A DNA stretch of 64,000 nt from Epithemia pelagica (Eukaryota > Bacillariophyta > Bacillariophyceae > Surirellales > Surirellaceae), in contig OX337240.1 of assembly GCA_946965045.2 (NCBI GenBank), positions 1,860,001 through 1,924,000 on the forward strand, given 5' to 3'. The notes beneath the pieces are model-generated. The model saw nothing but the letters and a program-made list of their open reading frames with translations. It was not told where the DNA came from and searched no databases. This document shows positions 19,890 through 30,130 of the stretch, piece by piece. A program made the translations under genes and the position numbers. Positions within the stretch are counted from its first letter, which is position 1. Each line of letters starts with the position of its first letter.

Positions 19890-22800
19890 TTACCATCCTT
19901 GATTAAGTTTTCGGCAGCGTTCGAAGAGGTCACGTGCTTGACACTTTGTAAAGTAATCAGCTCGTTGTTCTTCTGTGCTCACCATGCTGACCTTAGTTCC
20001 TCCTGGGTGATCGCCAACATGTTCCCAAAAGAAATGAAGGTAGGTGTTGAAATGTTTTGTTCTAGGCGTCAACCTTTGCTTTGTTGCAAGATAGAAGGCA
20101 CCAGAATTATCTTCGAATACCTCTGAGTAGATTGTAGGCTTTTCGAATGGAAGGTCCAGATTAGTCAATAGTTCCTCTACTACGCGTCGGGTAGCTATGA
20201 CACTACGCATGGCTTGTGAGAGGGCATGGTACTCTGCTTGGAGAGTACTTAGGGCTACTGACGACTGAAGTTGGGAACGCCAAATTAAAGGGCACCCAGA
20301 AAGACTCAGAATATATCCTGTACGGGACTTGGCGCTTACAGGATTATCTTGTGGTTCTCGTCCGTGTAGACCGGCGAAATCGGCATCTACATAACAATCC
20401 AACTTAAAGTCTTTGGTAGGGGTGAAAATCGTTCCCTTGTCTTTAGTACGCACTAGGTAGCGGACTATAGTTTTGATTGCTGCTGCGTGAGACTTCTTTG
20501 GAGCTGTACTAAATCTTGCTACTTGACTAACTGCAAAGGCTATGTCGGGTCGCGTGTTAGTGGCCAGGTACAGTAGCATTCCGACAATGGACCTGTATTG
20601 CCATTTTTCTTGCATAGGTTCACCATCTGGATCACTTCCGAGTGCCAGTTGTGTGGCTGGTGTCCAGTTGGGCTTACAGTCTTGTAGTCCTGTAGCTTCG
20701 ATTATTTTGTTGATCAGGCCCTTTTGGGTCATTGTAATTGACTTGGTCTTTTCGTCATGCACAAAATTGATACCTAAGTAATCAGTGAAGTTTCCTTCTT
20801 TTTGCAAAGATAGTCCTTTCTCTTTCAGCCGTTCAATAAGGTCGTCTACAAGTTTCATTGTAGGGGCACATACACCACAGTCATCTACCCAGAGAAAGAT
20901 AATTATGTCTTTCTTGTACAGTAGACATTTATCATGCTTACTCATTTGGAAACCATCTTCCAATAAGGCCTTTACTAGGTGGTCGTACCAAAGTCTTGGT
21001 GCGGATGAGAGTCCGTATAGACTCTTAAGAAGCCTGAGGCACATAGTTCCAGGTGATGATGATCTGAAGCCTCTTGGAAGGTGAATCCAGACAGGTTCAT
21101 GAAGTGTTGCTTGCACGAATGCATTATTGAAATCGATGCAGGCAAGCTCCCAGCCTAGAACTAGACTAAGGACAAGCACTATTCGAATTGTGCTCCAATT
21201 GACAACAGGAGAGTAATTTTCTTCTTCGGTTTCCTGAAGGTCTCCTCGTACACAGTACCTAGCTTTGTATTTTCGTATCTCTCCATCTGGAGAGCGCTTT
21301 CTTTTAAAGACCCATGTTCCTGGTAGGATTCTTGTAGTTGCCTCGGATTTCGGCACTTCCGTCCATGTTCCTTTTTCTTCTAGTTCCCTAATCTCATTTT
21401 CGGCCGCTTCTTTCCATCTATCTATGTCGTTATCTCGCATTGCTTCGTCATAGCTCAATGTGTCCGGGTCGGAAATCGACGCTTTCATCATTGAAAGCAG
21501 ATCGTTAGGCTGATAGGACGGAGCTAGAGAGGCTAGGTTAGCATCCTGTACATAGCGTTGCGGTGGACGGATAGTTCGTCCGGAGCGTCGACTAGTTCTA
21601 AAAGAACTAGGTGGAGTCGGTTCCGGAGGAGGTTGTTCCCTCTTAGGAGTGGCAGATTTTAAGGGGGTCATAACAGGGGGTGAAGGAGGATCCTGCTCTG
21701 CGATTGGCGTTAAGACGGTGTTCTCCCTCTGAGGAAGGGGCGCTGCAACAGGGGTGTGTGGAACTCCCTCTGAGGGCAGTGTCGGTTCCGCTACGGGAGC
21801 AGAGTGAGAAGAAACAGGAGGCAAAGTGGGAGGAGTGGGAATGGGTAAAGGATTGTCGGGAATATGCCGATCCATGGATTGATGGATATGATCCAATCGA
21901 TTTTCATATTTGGATCGATGGACCTCATCAGTTGCAGTAGGCGATTCCATATTTTCTTCTGTTTCGTCTTCAGTATATTGATATCGAGATTCTCCGAATA
22001 ATTGGTCCCATTCAGTACTAGTGAAATCTGGAACATCCTCAACGGAAGTGGCTATTGTAGAAAACCAATCATCGAATACCACATGGAATTGCGGTGTGAT
22101 ATATCCTGTAGAAGGGTTTAAAACTAAAGGTACAGTTGTTGCGTGTCGATTACTCAAGCCCATTAGTATACACCGTGTGGAACGTGGCTTCCACCTAGGT
22201 AGCTTCTTTCCATCTGACATAGATTTGTCCAGTACGTAGACAGGGCAGCCCCACACGTGTAAGTCGTGGAACTTTCGCTGCTCCCATCTAGTGCGAGTGA
22301 ATAAATCATGTGGGCTTATTCCGGTGGCGGTGTTGGGGACATGGTTACATAAGAAGGTAGCATGGGACACAGCCATGGGCCATAGTGAGGGATCAGCCAT
22401 TTCTGGCCAATGTATAGCGGCGTGTAGCATCATGGTGCGCGCTATAGACATAATTGTTTGTATGGCCCGCTCGGCTATACCGGCGTGATGATGAGCCCCT
22501 ACTCCAGCAAAGCGGTATGTTTGAGCAAAAGTTTGTAGGGACACTGTATATTTGGCAGAGGTGAATGCCGATCCATTATCGGTGAGATACTGAGAGGGCA
22601 TAACTCCAACGTCTCTACAAAATAACTCGAAGGAATTTTTAACGTGTAGGGTTTCATGAGTATTTAAGTGGCTCTGAAAGCCAATCCAGGTGTAACCCGA
22701 AGCGTGGTCTACGAATATTGCTCCACCCATATACATATCCTTAGACGCGGATGAACCCTGAGTATTGAATCTTCTTCCCTTAGTAGAGCATACGAAATGA

Positions 22801-25800
22801 TCGACACTGACACATTGTCCAGGATATAAATTTTCTGCTTTTGTTATCCCCTTGCGATCCTTCACAATGGAACTTGTGGTTCCAGGTGACGGTCTTCGCT
22901 TTTGTTTGCCATATTGGCAGGCTGCACAAAGAGGTAAGTTCGTGAGAGTGGATGCTTTGATGTGGAGTCGACGCTTGTGTTCACTGGTTGCAAGCACTCC
23001 GGTTCTCATAACAAATTGAACTTTTCGAAACGACAGGTGGCCGAAGCGATTGTGCCAACGTACCAATTCTTGCTGCGCTTCGCTTAAATTCATGTTGTGC
23101 TGAGACGTTTCTGAAATGATGGAGCTGAGAGCGTGTGCGCTTTTCTTTACTTCTTTGTGGTCGTACCCATACGACATGGGCAGGTTGTTGGACGGATTGA
23201 TGAGAATTGTGATTTGCGTTCGTTTCTTGTCACCGGGCATTCCTGTAAGCACCATTGTCTTTCCATCTTGGATGATTTTCTCACCGTCGTATGTTTGGAG
23301 CAGACTTTGTGTTGACAGGAGTCTTGCGTTGGTCTTTGGCACAAGAAAGGCAGGGAGTTTGAGCTGTCTGAGCTTCCCTTCGGTGTCGAGCACAGACCAT
23401 AAGACAAAACCTCGGCCTGTTGCCTTCATCCTGTTGGCGATTCCTTTTACATTGAAGTTTGGCAAGGGCTGGATTGTTCCGATGAAGTCTTGAGTCTGGT
23501 TTGTGATCGAGATGCTTGCTCCGCTGTCCCAAATAATTGGATAGGATGCATTGTGTGGCATGGCGCTTCGTAAAGCGAGAGGATCCTGAAGGCAAGCTTG
23601 GAGTCCAGCTTGTGTAATTTGTTCCCATTGGTGGTGTGGTGTGCTCCCCAAGGTCCTGAAGACATCGCAGAGTGTGGGTCCCTCAAGGCACGCTGCAAGA
23701 GCGAACATTTCTCGTTCCTTTGCAGATCGTGTGTTCCTGAAGATGTCGACAGGATTTGTCGACGGGCGGTTATTAGAGTTCCTATTCCGATGATGGTTCA
23801 TCGGGTTCGATGGATGGTTGGCGCGATGGGGGTTCTGATAGCGGTCTATGGGTGTGGTACAGTATGCTTCTTGTGGGTTGCGTCGCTTCTTGGAATGGAT
23901 TCGTTGTTGACGAAGTCGTTGTTGCAAGGATGGACGGTTAACCCGTGTCAGTCGAGTCCGCATTCGTGCTCTCTTGGTGACTGGAGCAGGGTGAATTGGT
24001 CGGAAAACGGATTTGCGTTTGCGTTTGGGACCGGCTCGTCGAGGGGACAAAGGTTGGTGTTCTCCCTCTTTCGAGCAATTTGCCCTGCCAGAAAGCAACA
24101 ATTTACCAACAGACACAACAATCAAACGGAGGCAGTCGGAAAGGACACGGCCATTGAGGATGGATCCAACAATCTTGCACCAGAAGGTGTGGAAAAGAAG
24201 CGTGTTCCCGAACAAAGGTGGTGGAGCTTGGCAACGTGGGTGGAGATTGACTCGGAAATGGTTCACAGCGGATGGGCGCTGTGGCTGGGGTGAGAATAAA
24301 GAACGGATAGGGGCAGTGTGTGCCACACTAGGCGATTCCCAGGGTGCAACCATGAAGGCAGCCAACCAACAGCACAACCAGGTGAAGAAAGCCGGTTGGC
24401 ACGATGGGTGAATAAGAACACTCCAAACAAGGGCAGATCCGCCGTAGGTCAAGTCTCGGATTCCCAAGTACAGATGGGTCATTCCCGACCAAATAGACTT
24501 AAAACCTGAAATAGTTGCATTGTTGGCATGTTCCAGAGGGTGAGGAGCAGGTAGGATCCAAAGGATACTGGATAGGACCACAAGAAGGGTCGTGAAGCTA
24601 GCCGCAAACATGTGCCAAGGGAAAGGAGAAATTGTGGTTGTCTCGCCCTGCGTTTGTGCCGACCCGACAGGCGCAGTGTGGTTGCTTACACGTGTAGGGC
24701 CACGTGTATCTCCGGGCGTGGTGTCCGAGAAAGTACTATAAGGTGCATAGTTCATTTCGAACTGGTCGAAATCCGGAAAGTCTTTGCTAGGACTGTCACG
24801 AGGCGTCTGTGATTGTGATGGATAGACTGTACTGCTAGATCCATCAGAACGAACACGATCAGGGCAGACCGGCGTCGGGATGTCAGGAGCAAGGTCGCCG
24901 GCCGCTAAGTCCCAAGCAAATTCGTGAATGAGAGTCAAAGGTAGACTCCGATTGGAATAGGGTGATCCTTCAACCTGTTCACGTGCATTTGTATAAATCC
25001 ATAGTTCTTTAACAAGCTCGCCTTGGTTGTGTAGCTTGATTTCCAGCTCTCCACGTGTAGCTGGATCAGACTCACGGTTGAATGTAAGGCGTGTTGTCAC
25101 TAATTCCTCAGTCGCGTTGGTTAAGAGGACGTCCATTTTGTCTGGATCTTGGTCAAACCCGTGCTTCCCCAGTACATTATGGATCACGGTAATACTGTGG
25201 GGGACACACGTGAGGTATTGGATGATACTGTCACAGAGTGAGACAAAAGGGGACTCGTTGTTCTCGTCGATCTCATCTTCACTTTCCAAATTTTCGTTTG
25301 CATCAGTCATCTCTTCGTCGTCGGAGCTCGAGTCCGAGTCAGCAATCTCAATGAGTGCCATCTTGGCATAGTATTGCGCAAAGGGATTGATGCGTGGGTA
25401 AGTGATATCTGTTTCGTTTGTTGTGTGAGAAGCGTCAGTGGGAACGTATTGTTCTCCAAGATTGCTTGTGTCGACGAACGACGTCGAGGAGAAAGATCGT
25501 TCTCCATCAGCTGTGTCAGCCATGTCTTCTGCTTGCTGTTCCAAAGTCTCACATGCCTTGCTTCTTGAACTGAGATTTACAGAGGGCGGATCTGAGATAT
25601 TGACTGGTGACGGCGTTGCGTTGCTTTGATTGAGAAGGGCAACAAATTGTGCATGGTATCCTCGTTCAATTGGTCGATGTTCCATAATACGAGCCCGAAG
25701 AAGGCAAGGTGGCGGATCGGATTGAATCTCGAGTCCAGGCCAGACAGGAGCTGGATTTGGGTGGTGTGGGATCCTCGTACCATCCAAATACCATCCAAGG

Positions 25801-28529
25801 TACCATTCTTCGTTCTTTACTCTTTGGTAGGCCTGTGCGATGGTAAGTTTCGGCTCTTGATGTTGCAGAGCGTAAACGGTGTACTGCGCTCTCTCATAAC
25901 GCATTCCGTCTCGTCTTGCTTTTGCTGCTTCTTCCTCTATGGAGATCCGTGGATCTGTTGCAGGAGGACGTGGTCCTGGTTGAAAGCTTCTTGCCCATTC
26001 TTCTAAAGTTCTCACAGAAGGACGAGGTTGGAGAATGAGTCGAGGAGGTGAAGTGTGGTCCATCTGGATAGGTGAGATATCTGGTTGCATTGCTGCAGGT
26101 TTCCTATCCTCTTGTTCCTCACCACTTGCAATCTCTCCTCTCTGCAAGTTCTTGAGAGGGGTCATTGAGATATTGTCATCGCTCAAAACCGAGCTGTCCT
26201 GTGTCGTATCGAGGATCGAGCTCATTGTTGTGTTGTGGGAACGCATATGTGTGTCGTCACTACCAAGGTTGAGTTGAGAGCTGTCAAAGCTCGCTTCGTG
26301 TGCAGCTGTGTTTGCTTCAACAGTTTGGATGGCCATGCTTAGATCCGTGTCCATGTTTTGGTTCTTGCTTGATGTGTCATACCAGGAGTTGATATCCTCC
26401 CATTCGTCGAAATACAATGTATTTGCTTCGGCTTCTGTCTCACTACCACATCTCTTTTCACAGCAGTGACGACGTACAAGAGGTGGTAGAGAAGGGAAGG
26501 ACTCATCGGATGCAACAATTGACTCTCCAGACCCAACAATCAACCCCAGAGGAGTTCCTCCCTCTGTTTTCCGTTCTTCGGTGATGTGGTCCACACAACA
26601 ATTTGTTTCTTCTTGGTTCTGTGGAGGATCCTTATTTGAATGGGAGGACCATTCCAGGGAGGATGTGTCTGCCGAGTGGTGATCAAAGTTGGGATTGTTG
26701 ACTGGGTGCTGAATCATGTTGGTTCCGTGTACTTCCATGAAGTCGCATTGCATGACAAAGGCGCACAAGTCGAAGTCCTGTGTATTGGTATATCCTTTGT
26801 CGTCTTCTTCAAGAGACATGCAATCTGGAAGATCTTTCCAGTCGTTGGTATTACAGTCTTGGTCATGACAAAGCACACAACAATCAAACTCCGTTTTCCA
26901 AGCGGACACATCAAACTCGAGCTTGTGGGCTCGGGATTCCTTGGTGCCGTGCTTGTTTTTCTTGTATCCAACAATATGCTTGGCGGTCCCATGGGTGTCA
27001 TTCCATCGTTTACAGATGGCACACCAGTAATACATAACCCCGTCTACGATCATGGATTCAGGTTCATGAGAGGCCGGAGGCACAAGCCGCCACGGATGCA
27101 CCTTTGAACGGTCAACTCGAGTCATATTCTTTTTGTGTTGGGGTTTCTTCTTTCCCCCTTTGTCGCGGTGACCGGTCGAGGGATTGCGTGGTCCAGTGGA
27201 TGGAGAAGGGGTGGGGTTATGGCCAGGGGGGTGTTTCAGCGAATTGATGAGGGCATTCAAGCTTGCCTGGGTCATGGCACCCTTATGACCACTACTGCGA
27301 TTCTGTCGAGGGGACGGAGTAGTTTTCGCGATTGCTTTGTTTGCTCCAAACGAGGTAGGTGGCGCTTTGGAGTCAGTGGCATGCTGCTTGGGGCGCCACT
27401 CGCCATCCTTGACACTAACCAAATATTTTGTGTTTGCTGTTTCAATGATATCGGTATACCACAGCTTTTCTTTTCGCATTTTCAGATCAGCAGTGGTGCG
27501 ATCCTGGAAGCGAACTTCGATGATGGTGTCGTTTAGATTCTTGGCCAAGTACATGAGCTCAAACTTGGGAGTGTCTGGCCACTCGGCACGTAGTATATTG
27601 GTCATCAAGCTAGCGGTCAGGGTGTGATCATACAACCCAGCGGCGATCAGCGGTCGCGCCTTCTGCGAGAAGTCTTTGGTGAGTGCCATTATGTCTTGGC
27701 CCGGATATTTTTGAGGGAGTAATCCTCTCATATCTTTCTTCACCTGTTCCCAGTGTTGCGGTGAGTCATGGGTTACTATTTTCACGAGCACCATGAAAAG
27801 CTCGGGGAACGATTTGACGTCCCGTGCTTGATCTTGCACTTCCCTTCTGAATCCCTTTTCAAGACAGTCGAACAGGAAATCTCGTGCGCTCACATCATTG
27901 TTGCGATCATACTGATTGTACTGAGTCATCTGCACGTCCATCAACTCCTTGACCTTGCTGGGAGTGTATTTGGGATGTTCAGTCACAATGAAGAGCATTT
28001 CGGTAGGATCAAGGGGATTACGTAAGTACGCGATCGAGTCCATGCCATGCATGACAAGGTGTTGCTCAATATCGTCCTTCAATCGACTAAAGTCTCCTTT
28101 CTTTTTGTCAAACTTGTCTTCAGGTCCTGTCACTCGGTCCTTGAACCGCTTGTCGTTGAAGGTACGTACTTGAAGTGCACGCAAGTATTCTTGTCTTGCG
28201 GTTGGGTCTAACCCTTTCCAATCTGCTTTGGGTTTCCCGCCAGTCCAGATGACAAACTCATCTCGTTTGCTCTGGAAGATGCCGCCGATCTTAGGCTTGG
28301 TCGGCTTAAACACAGTGGGTGGAGCGTCCTCCTCCTCGGTCATGCTTGTTTGTCTTGACTCACCAATCAACCCGTCGGAGTTTTGCAATCTACCGGTTTG
28401 TTGGTCGTTGTTGGTGTCCTCCTCGTTGTTTGCAATCTGCGCCCCTGGAACTCCTGTATCAGTGACAGTGGTTTCTTGCTGGGGTTGTTCGTCGGAATCA
28501 AGAGAGGATAGTAAGTCGAAACTTCCCAC
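19890..28529 (-). CDS. Copia-1 Gag-Pol polyprotein with long hydrophobic-segment spacer
   Basis: A single frame of 2,879 residues, far longer than usual Copia polyproteins. Order by residue: Gag region about 70-400; a zinc-binding-like YYWCAICKRW...H...H about 500-520 and CVLCHDQDC about 551; a spacer of about 1,000 residues with hydrophobic segments at about 1307-1330 and 1379-1396. Then come aspartic protease WDSGASIS about 1663, integrase H-H-C-C from WHNRFGHLSF about 1823 to CAAC about 1870, and catalytic residues in FVDHAS, YLTDNGSAF and GIAERA (about 1935, 1983, 2018). Reverse transcriptase covers about 2405-2600 with FLWVDDCG, where YVDD is usual. RNase H has YVDADFAG about 2715 and LQAEYHAL about 2765. 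All catalytic aspartates and glutamates I can see are present. There is no stop between Gag and Pol, so the Gag:Pol ratio must be set by processing or RNA-level control. Confidence 0.93.
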   Translation of the reverse strand: MGSFDLLSSLDSDEQPQQETTVTDTGVPGAQIANNEEDTNNDQQTGRLQNSDGLIGESRQTSMTEEEDAPPTVFKPTKPKIGGIFQSKRDEFVIWTGGKPKADWKGLDPTARQEYLRALQVRTFNDKRFKDRVTGPEDKFDKKKGDFSRLKDDIEQHLVMHGMDSIAYLRNPLDPTEMLFIVTEHPKYTPSKVKELMDVQMTQYNQYDRNNDVSARDFLFDCLEKGFRREVQDQARDVKSFPELFMVLVKIVTHDSPQHWEQVKKDMRGLLPQKYPGQDIMALTKDFSQKARPLIAAGLYDHTLTASLMTNILRAEWPDTPKFELMYLAKNLNDTIIEVRFQDRTTADLKMRKEKLWYTDIIETANTKYLVSVKDGEWRPKQHATDSKAPPTSFGANKAIAKTTPSPRQNRSSGHKGAMTQASLNALINSLKHPPGHNPTPSPSTGPRNPSTGHRDKGGKKKPQHKKNMTRVDRSKVHPWRLVPPASHEPESMIVDGVMYYWCAICKRWNDTHGTAKHIVGYKKNKHGTKESRAHKLEFDVSAWKTEFDCCVLCHDQDCNTNDWKDLPDCMSLEEDDKGYTNTQDFDLCAFVMQCDFMEVHGTNMIQHPVNNPNFDHHSADTSSLEWSSHSNKDPPQNQEETNCCVDHITEERKTEGGTPLGLIVGSGESIVASDESFPSLPPLVRRHCCEKRCGSETEAEANTLYFDEWEDINSWYDTSSKNQNMDTDLSMAIQTVEANTAAHEASFDSSQLNLGSDDTHMRSHNTTMSSILDTTQDSSVLSDDNISMTPLKNLQRGEIASGEEQEDRKPAAMQPDISPIQMDHTSPPRLILQPRPSVRTLEEWARSFQPGPRPPATDPRISIEEEAAKARRDGMRYERAQYTVYALQHQEPKLTIAQAYQRVKNEEWYLGWYLDGTRIPHHPNPAPVWPGLEIQSDPPPCLLRARIMEHRPIERGYHAQFVALLNQSNATPSPVNISDPPSVNLSSRSKACETLEQQAEDMADTADGERSFSSTSFVDTSNLGEQYVPTDASHTTNETDITYPRINPFAQYYAKMALIEIADSDSSSDDEEMTDANENLESEDEIDENNESPFVSLCDSIIQYLTCVPHSITVIHNVLGKHGFDQDPDKMDVLLTNATEELVTTRLTFNRESDPATRGELEIKLHNQGELVKELWIYTNAREQVEGSPYSNRSLPLTLIHEFAWDLAAGDLAPDIPTPVCPDRVRSDGSSSTVYPSQSQTPRDSPSKDFPDFDQFEMNYAPYSTFSDTTPGDTRGPTRVSNHTAPVGSAQTQGETTTISPFPWHMFAASFTTLLVVLSSILWILPAPHPLEHANNATISGFKSIWSGMTHLYLGIRDLTYGGSALVWSVLIHPSCQPAFFTWLCCWLAAFMVAPWESPSVAHTAPIRSLFSPQPQRPSAVNHFRVNLHPRCQAPPPLFGNTLLFHTFWCKIVGSILNGRVLSDCLRLIVVSVGKLLLSGRANCSKEGEHQPLSPRRAGPKRKRKSVFRPIHPAPVTKRARMRTRLTRVNRPSLQQRLRQQRIHSKKRRNPQEAYCTTPIDRYQNPHRANHPSNPMNHHRNRNSNNRPSTNPVDIFRNTRSAKEREMFALAACLEGPTLCDVFRTLGSTPHHQWEQITQAGLQACLQDPLALRSAMPHNASYPIIWDSGASISITNQTQDFIGTIQPLPNFNVKGIANRMKATGRGFVLWSVLDTEGKLRQLKLPAFLVPKTNARLLSTQSLLQTYDGEKIIQDGKTMVLTGMPGDKKRTQITILINPSNNLPMSYGYDHKEVKKSAHALSSIISETSQHNMNLSEAQQELVRWHNRFGHLSFRKVQFVMRTGVLATSEHKRRLHIKASTLTNLPLCAACQYGKQKRRPSPGTTSSIVKDRKGITKAENLYPGQCVSVDHFVCSTKGRRFNTQGSSASKDMYMGGAIFVDHASGYTWIGFQSHLNTHETLHVKNSFELFCRDVGVMPSQYLTDNGSAFTSAKYTVSLQTFAQTYRFAGVGAHHHAGIAERAIQTIMSIARTMMLHAAIHWPEMADPSLWPMAVSHATFLCNHVPNTATGISPHDLFTRTRWEQRKFHDLHVWGCPVYVLDKSMSDGKKLPRWKPRSTRCILMGLSNRHATTVPLVLNPSTGYITPQFHVVFDDWFSTIATSVEDVPDFTSTEWDQLFGESRYQYTEDETEENMESPTATDEVHRSKYENRLDHIHQSMDRHIPDNPLPIPTPPTLPPVSSHSAPVAEPTLPSEGVPHTPVAAPLPQRENTVLTPIAEQDPPSPPVMTPLKSATPKREQPPPEPTPPSSFRTSRRSGRTIRPPQRYVQDANLASLAPSYQPNDLLSMMKASISDPDTLSYDEAMRDNDIDRWKEAAENEIRELEEKGTWTEVPKSEATTRILPGTWVFKRKRSPDGEIRKYKARYCVRGDLQETEEENYSPVVNWSTIRIVLVLSLVLGWELACIDFNNAFVQATLHEPVWIHLPRGFRSSSPGTMCLRLLKSLYGLSSAPRLWYDHLVKALLEDGFQMSKHDKCLLYKKDIIIFLWVDDCGVCAPTMKLVDDLIERLKEKGLSLQKEGNFTDYLGINFVHDEKTKSITMTQKGLINKIIEATGLQDCKPNWTPATQLALGSDPDGEPMQEKWQYRSIVGMLLYLATNTRPDIAFAVSQVARFSTAPKKSHAAAIKTIVRYLVRTKDKGTIFTPTKDFKLDCYVDADFAGLHGREPQDNPVSAKSRTGYILSLSGCPLIWRSQLQSSVALSTLQAEYHALSQAMRSVIATRRVVEELLTNLDLPFEKPTIYSEVFEDNSGAFYLATKQRLTPRTKHFNTYLHFFWEHVGDHPGGTKVSMVSTEEQRADYFTKCQARDLFERCRKLNQGW

Positions 28530-28723
28530 TCCACTGGAGGAGGTTGGGGAGTCTTGGTCGTCAGCCGTGTTGGAGCTGGAATCAGGGAGAAGCTAAATAG
28601 CTTCAGCGCGCAAAGCGGTCGGGTAGACGCAATAATCCACCAGAGCTATTAGAAGGGACAAGCTCGATGTCTTGTCCTTGGGATCGATCGACAGATAAAA
28701 GCGTAGGGTTCGTCAGCCTCTAT

Positions 28724-28738
28724 TTGGGCTCAATAACC
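28724..28738 (-). promoter_or_regulatory. Copia-1 primer-binding site
   Basis: It directly abuts the 5' LTR. On the minus strand it reads GGTTATTGAGCCCAA, the complement of TTGGGCTCAATAACC. This resembles the anticodon stem-loop of initiator tRNA-Met (GGGCTCATAACC) with one extra A. The same place in Copia-2 matches without the extra base. Confidence 0.6.
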
Positions 28739-29456
28739 AGTTAGAAGGTGGGTAAAAAGCTAACTCTAGACGATGGAGTTAGATACAGTAGTTTCTCTAG
28801 GTCAACCTATATGCACAATAGACGATGGGGCCCTCACCTTCTATCAGCGTAATAGGTCGACTCCTCCGTTACAAAACAAGTTCGGTTATCAAACTGGATG
28901 TTTATAAAGAAGTGAGATTAAACTAAAGATTGTGTTTTTTTTATCTTGAGATGGTTTGGCTCCTCTCGGATCGTTCGGCCATCATCCCCCAAAATCTAGT
29001 CGTAGATGGGGAACGTATTCCTTACTTCAGTGGACAAGTACTATGGAGCTACGATTAGGGACTAATAGAACTTGTTCTACTCCATAGAGGAATGTGTTCC
29101 ATCTTGGGTTGGATCTCCTGTTGATGAAGATCAAGTTCTATTCTCGAGGATCACGTTCTTTCCTCGATCCTCGATTTATGTAGCCCTTACTTCCGAGTGT
29201 AGCTCGTCCAGCGTACATCTCTTCCGAATAGTAGGGGGCATAGTTATGCTTATCCACAAATTCCTGTTGCGGGTCCGTCTGTCCGTTCAACGGCCTACTT
29301 CTATTTAAGTACACGTAATGAATCTTGGATACACGTCAAGGTTTGTGTCGCATACAGCGGTTTGTAACAGATGTCTCAAACCTGGACGATAGACTAGGTG
29401 TGCTAGCTGGACTAGTTGATCGGATACAGACGTTGTAGAATAGCTATGTCTTAACT
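28739..29456 (-). repeat. 5' LTR of Copia-1
   Basis: 718 bp, the promoter-bearing LTR for the minus-strand transcript. It differs from the 3' LTR by a slightly longer T-run only, as far as can be seen. Confidence 0.95.
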
Positions 29457-29752
29457 GGACGAACGTTCGCTGCCGTTGTCAGTCCCACCCCGAGATGACT
29501 CGAAGAAGTTTCACTGCCATTGGAGATATCGTCACTAGCCTTCTGTTCGAAACAATGTGGCTTACAGGCATTCAATTCACCACCATGAGTGTCACGACGC
29601 AAAGCGGGAGGACGGCGAATGGACAGCAATGTATTGCGAGTTTCGCTATCCAAAGAAGCATCTCCCATGAGTTGGGTTGTATCAAGACGGGAATCATCTT
29701 TTGCTTCCTCCAAGGTTCTCGTCAAGAACATTTCCATCGACGTGGACGACAT
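29457..29752 (-). pseudogene. 5' part of acidic unknown protein gene, split by Copia-1
   Basis: These are the first 97 or so codons, from ATG at 29,752 (MSSTSMEMFL) to the target duplication at 29,457-29,461. They are nearly identical to residues 1-97 of the intact protein at 39,655. The reading frame then runs into the 5' LTR of Copia-1 and is lost. With the promoter region still attached, it could drive a chimeric transcript into the LTR. Confidence 0.88.
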
Positions 29753-30130
29753 TATTAATAAGATGTGCTGTGTGAGGTCGATTGTCTGAGTTGCGTAACT
29801 TCTCTGGAACGATATTAATATGAGAACAAACTGAGGGACTTGTTCTACACTGAAAGCCAACATCCCACATGGATTGGGAATGGTTTTTGATTTTTCGGGT
29901 GTGTTTTGTCATCCGTCCAGCGAAAGAAGAGTTTCGTTTTCCAAAACGGAACGAGTCTCTGCAAAGCAGAGTAGGGCTCATCGCTTTCCCCACAGCACCT
30001 CTACAGTCAAATGTTCTTGACACACTTGACTGGTGAATCCGACTGCAGGGGAAAAGGTGCTATGACGAAGTGTTTGTTTCATTTCGAAGACTCTCCGATA
30101 GAGATGCTATCTTTCCATCTTTCTCTGATG

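Larger units (their letters stand above)
19101..29456 (-). mobile_element. Copia-1: complete Ty1/Copia LTR retrotransposon (10.4 kb)
   Basis: This is an intact element on the minus strand. The LTRs are 28,739-29,456 (5') and 19,101-19,816 (3'), with ends AGTTA...TAACT and the 5-bp target duplication GGACG. The primer-binding site is 28,724-28,738. A polypurine tract (GAGAGGGAG on the minus strand) directly abuts the 3' LTR at 19,817. One Gag-Pol frame fills the interior. The LTRs differ only around one short T-run (19,300 against 28,935). Near-identity, a full frame and a clear target duplication indicate a recent insertion. The empty site is present in the partner gene at 39,946-39,950. Confidence 0.95.
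13094..30130. repeat. Inverted segmental duplication, pair I, left arm
   Basis: This arm matches 39,267-56,125 in reverse orientation over genes and intergenic DNA. Relative to its partner it has gained Copia-1 and lost about 2.9 kb (partner positions 52,270-55,165). It lacks Copia-2, the tandem unit at 41,431-41,825, and a few bases. The two ends are sharp: homology starts at 13,094 inside the PLD-like gene and stops at 30,130. Confidence 0.9.
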
